Positions 1 through 9,120 of a stretch of DNA of 20,249 nt are shown one piece after another (positions within the stretch are counted from its first letter, which is position 1; every line of letters starts with the position of its first letter). This DNA is from Polysphondylium violaceum (lineage: Eukaryota; Evosea; Eumycetozoa; Dictyosteliales; Dictyosteliaceae), in NCBI GenBank assembly GCA_000277445.1, contig AJWJ01000442.1, forward strand, positions 1 through 20,249, in the 5' to 3' direction. The notes beneath the pieces are model-generated. The model was given only the letters and a program-made list of their open reading frames with translations. It was not told the origin of the DNA and did no database searches. Position numbers and translations under genes: made by a program.

Positions 1-534
1 TTTTTTTGGGCTTGTAGAGAAAATGTGTCGAATGAAGGGATGATGAGGTGTATTAACTGTGAATCTTTCTCGTCTTTTCGTTCTCTTTTAATTTAAACAA
101 TAATAATGGGAGTGCAGTAATTTACTTGATGCAGACGACTGTTGTTGTATGTAGAATATTTATATTATTTCTTATCTTTTCTACCTATTATTATTTTATA
201 TTGATGTATTGTATGCTATTTTATGTTGTTTGATCAAGATTGCATTGCCGGTCCCTGATATTAGTGTATTAATTAAAAGAAAAATGTTGTGAGATGATAA
301 AAAGAGTTGAAGTGATTAAGAATGAAAAAGATGGATGATATAGGTTGTGAAAGAAAAAAAATAAGGAAAAAAAAATTTAAAAATTTTTTGATTCCCCCAT
401 CCACATCGATTTTTTGAATTCTTTCATCTCCGGACTTCATGTATACACAAAGATCCTTGTAAAAGGTTGTATCATTAATCTACTAATGGGAAAACTATCT
501 AATCTAGAGTGGTAAAATATGTACATGTTTATTT
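1..534. other. AT-rich stretch, no gene called
   Basis: No supported gene. This is downstream flank of the minus-strand DUF167 gene, whose stop is at 535-537. A short plus-strand run around 241-297 is open, but it has no start codon or partner exon. The C-rich patch near 394-407 resembles one near 1949-1970 and may be a promoter-type element; I cannot assign it. Confidence 0.5.
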
Positions 535-1051
535 TTATTTTAATTTATTTTCTATTCTTTGAAAAAGTTGGTCTTTGGTAATAGATTCATTTTCAATATC
601 AAAAACTAGTAATTTATTCCTTGACTTGCTCCCCTTATCAAGGTTTATGTTTCTTTTTTTAATTGAAAGCTCCTGATTTGTGTGTGGATGTGTGTTAGTG
701 GGTGTGTATGTCTATTATTTTTCTGTGGTCATATGACCTATTTTTATTTTTAAACACATTATGTACCTTTGATAGAAACTCGATCAATTCTTTATTTGCA
801 GCACCATCTATTGGTGGCTGATCGATCCTGACAGACAAGACATTATCTTGAAATGATTCAATCGATGACTCTTTCGCATTTGGACGAACATCTATATATA
901 TTTTCACAGAGTTTTGCTCTTGGTCATTTATCGTTGTTTTCTTTTTACTATCATTCTTTGTTGATGATGACATATTGAGTCGAGATAAAGTAAAATAATA
1001 TCTTTTATTTAATAAAGGGATATGTACTCTACTTGTAAAAATTGAAAACAT
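535..1051 (-). CDS. DUF167 / UPF0235 family protein (C15orf40, YggU-like)
   Basis: Two exons, 1051..767 and 672..535, joined across a 94-base intron (donor GTACAT, acceptor ATCAG), give about 140 residues. The DUF167 signature is clear: VRPNAKESSI near 55-64, the loop PPIDGAANKELIEFLSK near 79-95 (family GxANxxLixxL), and after the join LSIKKRNINLDKGSKSRNK, matching the family's conserved K-G-x-x-S-R-x-K end. Exon 1 alone would cut the domain in half, so the splice is well supported. The first 25 residues (MFSIFTSRVHIPLLNKRYYF...) are basic and hydrophobic and could be a mitochondrial presequence; a second Met at residue 27 could give a cytosolic form. The molecular role of the family is not firmly known. 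It reads away from the genes to its right. Confidence 0.85.
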
Positions 1052-1322
1052 ATCATATGTAAATGTGTGTATGTGGATGTGAAAACATATGACACCAAAT
1101 AATATTATGAAGCAATAGAAAAAAAAAAAATAAAAATAAATAAAAATAAATAAAAATAAATTCTATAGATAGAATTCTAGAAAGGAATATATGTTTGCTA
1201 TTTATTTTAATTGATTTATTTTATACACTATAGGAACAGTTGAATATATTTACAAACTTTCTTATAAAAGAAAGATGGGTGATGTGTTTGTGTGACATAT
1301 ATATTATAACGACATCTATACA

Positions 1323-1803
1323 TTATTCTACATTAATCGGCACAGAGATTCGATTTCTATGACCAGTTTCGTCTGTATATTTTAATTCTATTTCAGTATT
1401 ACTCTTACCAAGATTATTAGTGGGGATTGTCGATTGGGAATGACAGCTCTTTTCATCATTTTCACCTTTATAAATAACATAAAACAGCATGTGTTCCTGA
1501 GGATTGATGGGAATGATAGCCGGTTTGTTTTGCTCACATATGATAGCACTACCCCTAATATCTGGGATTGTAATTTTTTTGCTGATGTCTGAATCATTTG
1601 ATAAAAGGTTTACCTCTAAATCAACCAAATCGAATCCATCATTAGTAATCATGAATTCAACTTTATTGTTTTGTTTCTATGTTGTTCATTAGGCCACCAG
1701 TATATTAGTATTTATTTGTATATATTCAAGAGAGAGCGCTGTGTTTAAATTTTACCTTTTTATCAAATTGAAGGTTTTCTGGTTTAATTTTAATAGGGCA
1801 CAT
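1323..1803 (-). CDS. Unrecognised small protein, two exons, probably beta-rich
   Basis: Exon 1 (1803..1756) encodes 16 residues starting MCPIKIKPENLQFDKK. Exon 2 (1676..1323) continues in phase 0 after a 79-base intron (GTAAAA...ACATAG), for about 133 residues in all. An in-frame TAG lies 15 bases before the ATG, which fixes the start. No signal peptide or membrane span is visible. Alternating hydrophobic and charged residues (VEFMITNDGFDLVDLEVNLL, then IPINPQEHMLFYVIYKG) suggest a single beta-sandwich domain of immunoglobulin, MSP or ASH type, but this is inferred from pattern only. It is transcribed divergently from psmC2 with about 660 bases between the start codons. Confidence 0.65.
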
Positions 1804-2463
1804 TCTATTGTTATTCTATTTATTTATGATAGCAAGTGTTTATAGAACTATATATAATATATGATATTTATAAATGTCCATGGAGTGCAATTTGAAAAAT
1901 TTCAAAAAAGAAAAAAAAAAATTTTAATTTAATTTAATTTTCGAAAATATCCCCCTCCACACTCCATTTCCCTTGTATTTTTTACTTTTTACTCTGACAG
2001 TATGCAATTTGAAAATTTACAAGCATAACTTGTAATATATCAATATATGTGTGTGTGTGATGATTTGTTTATATTCTAAGCGTGATTTCAATTGTAAGAT
2101 TTCTTTGTGCTTCAATATCTATACAGCACGCATACGGAGACGCACACGCACGCATTACTATTAATTTCCCTAAAACTAAATGTGATCGAAAATACTTTTG
2201 ATCATTAAATAAGATGATCCTATTCTATTCAAATATATTTGATTGCAGAAGAAAGAATGGGAAAAAATAAATGATGTGTTTTTCTTTTTTTTTCTTTCTT
2301 TTTTTTTTTTTTAAAAAAATTTTTTTAATTAATTTTTTTTTTGCATTTTGAACATCAGCTATTTTTTTTTTTTAATTTTTTTTTTGCCCCATTTTTTATA
2401 TTGTTATTTATTTCTCTATATTTTTGTTATTTATTTTTATACATATACATATACAACACAATC
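1804..2463. promoter_or_regulatory. Divergent promoter region between the unknown gene and psmC2
   Basis: No gene is seen in these 660 bases. They lie between two divergent start codons. The psmC2 side ends in long T tracts (2281-2400) followed by an A/T-rich leader, the usual look of dictyostelid core promoters. A C-rich patch (about 1949-1970) and a short alternating CG/CA patch (about 2124-2155) stand out from the AT background as possible upstream elements; neither matches a site I can name. Confidence 0.45.
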
Positions 2464-4094
2464 ATGGTCAACAAAGAAGAAGTTGAAGATGAAATGCTCA
2501 ATGAAGCTGCCCCAATGGCTTTGGATGAAGGTGATATTGCTTTATTAAAGTCATACGTATGTTTTATTGATTGATAGATTATATAGATGATCAATAATGT
2601 TGATATTAATATATCTTTATACAATATCAATAACCAACAACATATAGGGTGTAGGACCATATACAAAATCAATTAAAACATTGGAGGATGAAATTAAAAA
2701 AATGACAGCAAAAGTAAATGAGATTTGTGGTATTAAAGAATCAGATACTGGTATTGGACCACCCTCTCAATGGGATTTAGTTGTTGATAAAAACTCACAA
2801 TCTGAAGAACCACCCTTACAAGTAGCTAGATGTACAAAAATTATCGATGCAGGTAAACCAAACGCAAAATATATTATTACTGTTAAACAAATCGCCAAGT
2901 TTGTTGTAGCATTAGGTGATAAATTATCACCAACTGATGTTGAAGAAGGTATTCGTGTTGGGTATGTTGTTGTTGGTGAAGAACTATAATAATTTTATTT
3001 ATATTAATAATATATACTAATATAATAATAATAATAATAATATAGTGTTGATCGTAATAAATATCAAATTCAAATCCCATTACCACCAAAGATTGATGCT
3101 AGTGTAACTATGATGCAAGTTGAAGAAAAACCAGATATCACTTATAAAGATGTTGGTGGTTGTAAAGAACAAATTGAAAAACTTAGAGAAGTCGTTGAAA
3201 TGCCTTTATTACACGTATGTATTATTAAAAAAGATTTACTCCTAGTAATATATAGGGTCTTTGTTTATTAATCTTTTTTCCTTTTTTTTCTCAATACAAC
3301 TTTATAGCCAGAAAAATTTGTAAATTTAGGTATTGATCCACCAAAAGGTGTTTTAATGTATGGTCCACCAGGTACAGGTAAAACTTTATGTGCTCGTGCA
3401 GTTGCAAATAGAACTGATGCAGCATTTGTTCGTGTCATTGGTAGTGAATTGGTACAAAAATATGTTGGTGAAGGTGCTCGTATGGTTCGTGATCTTTTCC
3501 AAATGGCCAGATCTAAAAAAGCATGTATTATTTTCTTTGATGAAGTTGATGCCATTGGTGGTGCCCGTTTTGATGATGGCGCTGGTGGTGATAATGAAGT
3601 TCAACGTACTATGTTGGAGTTGATTAATCAATTGGATGGTTTTGATCCACGTGGTAATATTAAAGTATTAATGGCAACCAATAGACCAGATACATTGGAT
3701 CCTGCTCTTTTAAGACCAGGTCGTTTAGATAGAAAAGTAGAGTTTGGTTTACCCGATCTCGAAGGTAGAGCTCACATTTTCACCATTCATGCCAAAACTA
3801 TGAGTTGTGCTAGAGACATTAGATTTGAATTGTTGGCTCGTCTCTGTCCAAATTCCACCGGTGCTGATATTAGATCCGTTTGTACTGAAGCTGGTATGTT
3901 TGCTATTAGAGATAGAAGAAAGATTGTCAATGAAAAAGATTTCTTGGAAGCTATTGAAAAGGTTATTAAATCTTATGCTAAATTCTCTGCTACTCCTAAA
4001 GTATGTTTTTTACTTTTATTTTTATTATTACTGTTATAATCCTTTAATATTTTACTAATTTATTTCTATTCTATAGTATTTATTATTCAATTAA
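2464..4094 (+). CDS. psmC2: 26S proteasome regulatory subunit 7, AAA ATPase Rpt1
   Basis: This is one of six ATPases of the 19S base ring, which unfolds ubiquitinated substrates and threads them into the 20S core. Five exons (2464-2556, 2648-2961, 3046-3214, 3308-4000, 4077-4094) give 428 residues, close to the human length. The sequence follows human PSMC2 almost throughout: [11 protein letters not shown] at the N-terminus, GIKESDTG, the OB region [10 protein letters not shown], then [18 protein letters not shown] features are Walker A GPPGTGKT (211-218), pore loop YVGEG (about 244-248), Walker B IIFFDE (about 266-271), sensor-1 Asn in MATNR and arginine fingers in RPGRLDR. The last exon adds only YLLFN, matching the family ending (human YMTYN) and confirming intron 4. 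Like other Rpt1 proteins it lacks a C-terminal HbYX motif. Confidence 0.97.
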
Positions 4095-4689
4095 AATATA
4101 TATGGAAAGTGTTTCAAGTACTGTATTAGTTTTGTGTCCATTGAAAACACAATACACCAATAATCAAATAATCATCAAAAATTAAAATTCATAAACAAAA
4201 AAAAAAGAAAATATATATTCAATTGTATACAACAAATAAACTTTTATCTGATTAAGATATCTTTAAAAATCTTAATTTGTATCTTATTATTATTATAAAC
4301 AAAAATGGAAATGAACACAGACTAAAGAAATATCATCATTTCTTAATTTTTTTGGTTTTTTGATAATTTCTTAGTGCACCAAAAATCTGATTTGGAAAAC
4401 TTTTAAAATTCAATTCTCAACGTTCTAAATCATCATATTTTTCAAATATTTATAAAAATAGCTTGGGTAATATTAACTGATCTATTCAAAAAATTAAAAT
4501 ATCCAGATAAAAAAAATTGCTTCTATTGGTGCTTTTAAATTTAAATGGGGTGGAAAAAATGAAAGACATTTCTTTTTTTTTTTTTAAAAATTTTCATTTT
4601 TTTTAAAAAAAATTTTCGTCTTGGTGTATAAAACGTGATAATACAATTTTCAATATTTTATTATCTTTCTTTTACCACCAAACAGTATT
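4095..4689. other. Spacer between psmC2 and the selenoprotein gene
   Basis: No gene is called. Just after psmC2 lies an inverted repeat with 8-base arms, ATTAAGAT (4251-4258) and ATCTTAAT (4269-4276), with a 10-base loop; it could fold in the transcript end. The rest is AT-rich with blocks of T and A (4572-4616) ahead of the next start codon, typical of a dictyostelid promoter. Confidence 0.4.
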
Positions 4690-5500
4690 ATGTCATTTTT
4701 TGGTATTGAAAAAATAGATATTGAAGAGGATTGTGAGGGAGGTGTTTGAGCACGTCCTCCATCTTCAAAGACAGTCGTTACAAATAATAATAGTACCACA
4801 ACTCCAACTCCATCCAAATCAATAAACTCTATTGAGGAAGATGAACAAACTTTATTAATTGCAAAGACTGCTTCTGAAGAATCCCAACAATCTAAAAAAC
4901 CACTTCTTATCTCTATTCTCACCGTTTTAATTTCAATTCCAGCTTTAGTAGGATCTTGTAAATATCTGTTTTTTATTTATATATATTAGTAGTAGTAGTA
5001 TAGTAGTGATAGAATACTAATCAAATTAAAATATAGGATGTTGGCCTATATTAGTCGGCAGCATTCTTGGTCTTGTTGTATCTGGTGCCGCAGTAACTTT
5101 TGCACATGCCATTACATTTGCTATCACTCTTGCCATTTTAACAAACTTGTCACAATATCACTTTTGGAAGTGTCAAACAAGAACATCTGATCGTGGTCAT
5201 TTCTATAAATTTGGTCCATTCTATTTAACTGCTATCGCAGTACCATTGTGTGTTTTTGACGTTTTCCGTCATTTACTCGTTGACAACCAAATATGGACTA
5301 TTCACTCATTCATCTCACCAGCCGCTTATCGTCCTGGATGCAATGAAGAGAATATAAAGTGTTTGTCAGTCATGGGTGTATTCAGTGCTATCATTTTCAC
5401 ATACACTGGATACATTCTCCTTTTGACTGGTACTGTTTGGTGTGCAGATCTCCATACAAAGATTAGAAAAGCATGGAGAAAATTAAGACCATCCAAGTAA
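4690..5500 (+). CDS. Probable selenoprotein, multi-pass membrane protein with two UGA (Sec) codons
   Basis: Two exons, 4690-4957 and 5037-5500 (79-base intron, GTAAAT...ATATAG), form one frame of 243 residues if two UGAs are read as selenocysteine. UGA-1 (4747-4749, residue 20) lies in EGGV-U-ARPPSSK; UGA-2 (residue 90) is made by splicing, T at 4957 plus GA at 5037-5038, in VGS-U-CWPIL. A soluble Ser/Thr/Asn-rich N-terminus (1-70) is followed by hydrophobic segments at about 71-89, 93-124, 150-171 and 200-224, with a basic tail ending KLRPSK. An in-frame TAA upstream fixes the ATG, and there is no other ATG before exon 2. A SECIS-like hairpin follows in the 3' UTR. Dictyostelids are known to have Sec-tRNA and several selenoproteins; a membrane selenoprotein (MSP) family may be the match, but I recall this only loosely. 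The alternative is a pseudogene or wrong splice model, which the SECIS argues against. Confidence 0.75.
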
Positions 5501-5760
5501 TACAACACTGTACATATCTCAGAGTTTTCCCCTTCTTCTTAATTAAAAGAGTATTTATTCAAACAAGTATATATATGCTATAACAGGGCAAGCAAAATAT
5601 TTTTATTCAAATATGATTCAAGTTATTTCATTGGTTTTAGATTATGTTTGATTAGATTTTTAAAAAAACCTATTGGCAAGAATATGTTTTTTTTAAATGA
5701 TAGAGTAATGGCTATTTAATCTAATTTACCCCAACAAACTAATCTATATCAAGAAACAAC

Positions 5761-5830
5761 AAAAATGATTGGCATGATTCTTATTGACAAAAACTTGAAA
5801 AAGTCGTTAATAGGTTGACATAATCTTTTT
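5761..5830 (+). promoter_or_regulatory. SECIS element (form II-like) in the 3' UTR
   Basis: This is read by eye as a selenocysteine insertion element. Helix I is AAAA/TTTT (5762-5765 with 5827-5830) plus GATT/AATC (5767-5770 with 5822-5825). An internal loop follows (GGCA / CAT). The non-canonical quartet has ATGA at 5774-5777 opposite TGA at 5816-5818, giving tandem G-A pairs. Helix II pairs 5780-5788 with 5806-5814 (nine pairs, two of them G-U). An unpaired AAAA (5789-5792) sits on the 5' side, 11 bases above the quartet. A small helix III (ACTT/AAGT, 5793-5796 with 5801-5804) closes a GAAA loop. Both key sequences, the spacing and the form-II shape fit the eukaryotic consensus. The element lies before a poly(A) signal. 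Confidence 0.8.
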
Positions 5831-5885
5831 GATCTATTGTAATAATCTATAATATTTTATCCTTTTTATACATATATATAAATCA

Positions 5886-5891
5886 AATAAA
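5886..5891 (+). terminator. Poly(A) signal AATAAA
   Basis: A canonical AATAAA lies 56 bases after the SECIS and before the sdhaf2 promoter tracts. It would place the SECIS inside the mature mRNA. Such hexamers are common in AT-rich DNA, so its use is inferred. Confidence 0.45.
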
Positions 5892-6062
5892 TACTTTTTT
5901 TTATTTTAAACACACATATGAATCATGATTAATTGTCATTTTCAATGAACAATCATATTTTTTTTCATTTTTGATTTTTTTTTTTTTTTTAATGATTTTT
6001 TTGATCAAAAAAGAGGACCTCTAAACAATAAATTAATCACTCTTTATTATAATCTAGGCAAA

Positions 6063-6464
6063 ATGTTACAAAGAATATCATATATCTCGAGAATTTCAAC
6101 CAGTACATTCAATAAAACTACTACATCTAGTAGTAGTTTATTAAAAAAGAATGCATTATTCTATTATAGCACAACAACAAATATATCAGAAGTAGAAAAA
6201 CTTAGAAAGAAATTATTATATCAAAGCAAAGAAAGAGGAATGTTGGAAAATGATTTACTTTTGGGAACTTTTGCAACAATGAACATCCAATCATTAACAG
6301 AACAACAATTAAAAGATTATGATTTATTAATTCAACAACCAGATCCAGATATTTTGAATTGGATTCTCGAGAAATCACCTGCTCCACCTGAATTTGAAAC
6401 CGATGTTTTAAAATTGATTCAAAAACATGTTAGAAATGATCCATTGGGTTATACTAGAAAATAA
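6063..6464 (+). CDS. sdhaf2: Succinate dehydrogenase assembly factor 2 (Sdh5/SDHAF2)
   Basis: A single exon encodes 133 residues. The family protein helps attach FAD covalently to the flavoprotein subunit of succinate dehydrogenase (complex II) in the mitochondrial matrix. The first 40 or so residues (MLQRISYISRISTSTFNKTT...) are rich in Ser, Thr and basic residues with almost no acid, a good mitochondrial presequence. The core is typical: KLRKKLLYQSKERGMLENDL at about 46-65 (family RxxLLYRSRKRGMLENDLLL), then the acidic-aromatic LKDYDLLIQQPDPDILNWI near 83-101. Bacterial relatives (SdhE) share the RGxxE motif, here RGMLE. The length is within the family range. It ends a little before the MRH gene and shows no sign of damage. 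Confidence 0.95.
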   Translation: MLQRISYISRISTSTFNKTTTSSSSLLKKNALFYYSTTTNISEVEKLRKKLLYQSKERGMLENDLLLGTFATMNIQSLTEQQLKDYDLLIQQPDPDILNWILEKSPAPPEFETDVLKLIQKHVRNDPLGYTRK

Positions 6465-6683
6465 AGATATATTTTTAATTTATAAGAATATCTATGAATT
6501 CGGAGGGAATTTGATCTTTTTTCTTTTAATCCTCTAATAATCTTAAATATCTTTTTTTCATATTTTTTTTTATCAATTTTGTCCAAACAATGAAAAAACG
6601 AACCGATTTTTAAAAAAGTTTCTATTGAGGGTAAAAGTTGAATATATTGATCCATACCAAATGTCTCTTCAATATAGGAAGCG

Positions 6684-8743
6684 ATGTATAGGTTTTTATT
6701 TGTTTGTATCATTACTGCATCATTGATAAAAATAAATGAGAGTAGCAGCAGTAGTAGCAATAATAGTAGTACTAGTAGTGGAGACATTTCACATTTTATA
6801 ACATCTAGTTGTAATTTCACTATAAATGATAATATTTATGATTTATCTCCATTAGTATTGTAGGTGTATACATTTATATACATTTATATATATTGAAAGA
6901 ACAACTATTCTAATTTATGTACATAACATCACTGTTTAGAACTGATGGGAGATCATATAGGTCAAATTTTAGTTTCTTGAAATTTGATTTTATATTTAAT
7001 ATATGCGCATATACGTCGGATTGTAATAATAAATATTCAAATAGAGGAAATAGTCAATCATGTAGTCTATTCCCTTTAGCTGTTCAAGTAGGTGATCCTC
7101 AAACAGAAAAAGTTCAAGAGAATCAAAATGGCATTACTCTCTCTTACACAGGTAGTAATTTTATGTGTAGTAGATCAAATGAATTGATATTTACGTGTGA
7201 TAAATCTACCAATATGAAAATAACGAGTATAAGTGCTCATCGTTGTAAATACACTGTAAATATCCATTCCAAATATGCATGTCCTACTAAAACTTCACCA
7301 CCATTGCCGCCTCCACCCCCACCTCCACCAAAGCTATCAGAATGTGTGTTTCAAGGTAGTGGCGGTAAAGATTCTTTTATTGATTTCTCAACCTTGAAGA
7401 GTAAAGTACATCAAACTAGCATTGGATTTATAAGTGATGGTCATTATGATTATTATAATCTCTACTTTTCAGTCTGTGGATCAATTAATATCTGTAGTCA
7501 ATATACTCAATCAAGCCCGAGTGAAAATTATCAATCTTGTCAAGTCTATTCAAATACAAATATATCCATTCAAACGGGTGACCTTAGGCATGCAACTCAT
7601 AGATTGACCCCAAATGGAATCATATTACAATATCAAGCTAGTAAAATGTATTTAGATTGCCAAAGAAATATTAGTTTAGTATTGTCATGTAATAATGATT
7701 ACAATTTCAAAATTGGACAAGCAAGAGAGACATCGGCTTGTGGATATGAAATTCCAGTTCAATCTACTCATGCTTGTCAATTTCATTATGATGGTAGTAC
7801 CAGTGGTAGTACCAGTAGTAATAGTGATTCAATATCGCCTTCATCATCTTCTTCAGAAGAAGAACCAAATGTAAAATGTGTTATTAATAGTAGTAGTAAA
7901 AGTATATATGGGTTTGATTTATCATCAATGGCTTTATCAAATAGTTTATACTATACAGTGCCTTTTAAAAATTCTCCTCTTAATGAATTTACTCTTTTAT
8001 TTTCAATTTGTAATGGTAAAGTTGAGAAATGTCAACAATATAATCAATTGAGTGGTATCTCGACATCATATCAATCATGTCAAGTTTATACTGGCCAATA
8101 CTCAATTCAAACAGGTACACCAGCTCTTTTTTCATATGAAGCAACTGCTCTTGGAATTAGTTTCATTTATAAAGCAAATATGTACTCAAACTCAATTGCC
8201 AGACAAAATAGAATCAATATTATTTGCAACTCTAGTGTTGGTTTTGATATTGTATCGGCCAATGTGCAAGAATCAACCTATCAAGTTAATATTAATTCAA
8301 AATATGGATGTCCAAAACAATGTATATTTACAAATAGTACCACTGGTGCATCTATGGATTTCTCTAGATTAATATTACCAAACAATGGTGCTTATAAAGC
8401 ACAATTTCAAGGATTTATTCTATATTTTTCAATTTGTGGTCAAGCAGATATATGTAAAACATTTCAAAATAGCCAATCTTGTCAAATTATAGAGGGTAAT
8501 CGTACAATACAAACTGGGCTGGTAACTAAGCTTGAAACTACTGTTACCTTCAATAGAGCAATCCTATCTTATGTTTCAAATACGGATCCATGTAGAGAAG
8601 GTTTTAGAAGAAATATTCTTCAATTAGATTGTAATCCAAGTCAAGAGTTTAAGATAGATTCTGCAAATGAAGATGTTCAGTGTGTCTATTATATTAACAT
8701 TCAAACTAAATATGCTTGTTATAGAGAGTTTATTTATGAATAA
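6684..8743 (+). CDS. Secreted protein with four MRH (mannose-6-phosphate receptor homology) domains
   Basis: Exons 6684-6859 and 6940-8743 (80-base intron, phase 2) give 659 residues. The start was chosen because it yields a signal peptide, MYRFLFVCIITASLIKI, in frame with the first domain; it is followed by a Ser-rich spacer. MRH domains lie at about 43-173, 194-338, 372-516 and 520-652. Each has the C...YDLSP-like opening, two central Cys, a QSC motif, an Arg before the late Cys (for example CSRSNELIFTC) and the closing C-x-Y...KYAC. The Gln/Arg/Glu/Tyr set that binds mannose or Man-6-P in MPRs is largely kept, with Glu replaced in domain 1. Domain 3 lacks the Cys before its final Tyr (QESTYQV). 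A poly-Pro linker joins domains 1-2 and a Ser/Glu-rich linker joins 2-3. There is no transmembrane segment after domain 4, so it is probably secreted or endolysosomal. It is a tandem paralogue of the next gene. Confidence 0.85.
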
Positions 8744-9120
8744 AAAAAGATCACATTTATTTGTATTAGTGGATTGAAACTTTATAAAGATTTACTCTGA
8801 CAACAGAAATAATCATATACAATAACCCACTACTACCACAACCCAACAGCTGCAAAGAAAATAATTTGGTAGATGATGAATCGTTTCAATAGATAAAATT
8901 CTCAAAAACCTAGGAATCCACGTAAAATTTTTTGCCGAATTTTTTTTTGCTAAGAAGAGTGAGCCAAATCAATTTTTATCTCGATTCAATGCATCGATCT
9001 TGTGCCACCGCACTTAAAACATTGCAAATTATTCTACATGCCACCGCACTTAAAACACATTGCTAATTATTCTAAAGACAATTACATTCTATTTCATTTT
9101 AATATCATTCAGACACAAAA
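8744..9120. other. Spacer and promoter between the two MRH genes
   Basis: No gene is seen. The stretch holds the tandem repeat listed below, about 45-118 bases before the start of the second MRH gene. A short GC-rich patch sits around 8995-9020, unusual for spacers here, and is part of that repeat. Confidence 0.5.
9003..9076 (+). repeat. Two-copy tandem repeat upstream of the second MRH gene
   Basis: Two near-identical units, 9003-9038 (36 bases) and 9039-9076 (38 bases), each begin TGCCACCGCACTTAAAACA and end ATTATTCTA. They differ by a two-base insertion and one or two substitutions. The CCACCGCACTT core is much richer in GC than the surroundings, so a duplicated transcription factor site is plausible. 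Confidence 0.8.

Larger units (their letters stand above)
5501..6062. other. 3' UTR of the selenoprotein gene and sdhaf2 promoter
   Basis: The first part is a 3' UTR that looks long for a dictyostelid: the SECIS starts 261 bases after the stop and the first good AATAAA (5886-5891) lies about 385 bases after it. The second part (5900-6062) has T tracts near 5957-6002 just upstream of sdhaf2. No further gene is seen. Confidence 0.5.

Noticed and set aside
1128-1161. Short AAATAAA-type tandem repeat
   Set aside because: Simple A/T slippage in a spacer, common in this genome, with no sign of function.
2341-2574. Longer N-terminus for psmC2 starting in the T-rich leader
   Set aside because: The upstream part is Phe/Ile/Tyr from T tracts and does not match Rpt1, whose N-terminus fits the ATG at 2464.
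4742-4770. A tiny intron that would remove the first UGA of the selenoprotein gene
   Set aside because: GT...AG pairs exist here (27 or 29 bases), but they are far shorter than every other intron in the window (66-132 bases), the donors are weak, and the segment is less AT-rich than real introns. Reading UGA as Sec is simpler given the SECIS.
4650-4922. Antisense reading frame on the minus strand
   Set aside because: It is the mirror of the Ser/Thr-rich N-terminus of the selenoprotein and has no domain features of its own.
5147-5500. Stand-alone gene starting at 5147
   Set aside because: It begins at TTG inside a longer open frame that continues upstream through more membrane segments to the intron. 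It is the end of exon 2, not a gene.
6661-6803. Other signal-peptide-like starts before the first MRH gene (MSLQYRKRC..., MRVAAVVAIIVVLVV...)
   Set aside because: Both are in frames that stop before the first MRH domain. Only the ATG at 6684 runs in frame into the domain through the splice.
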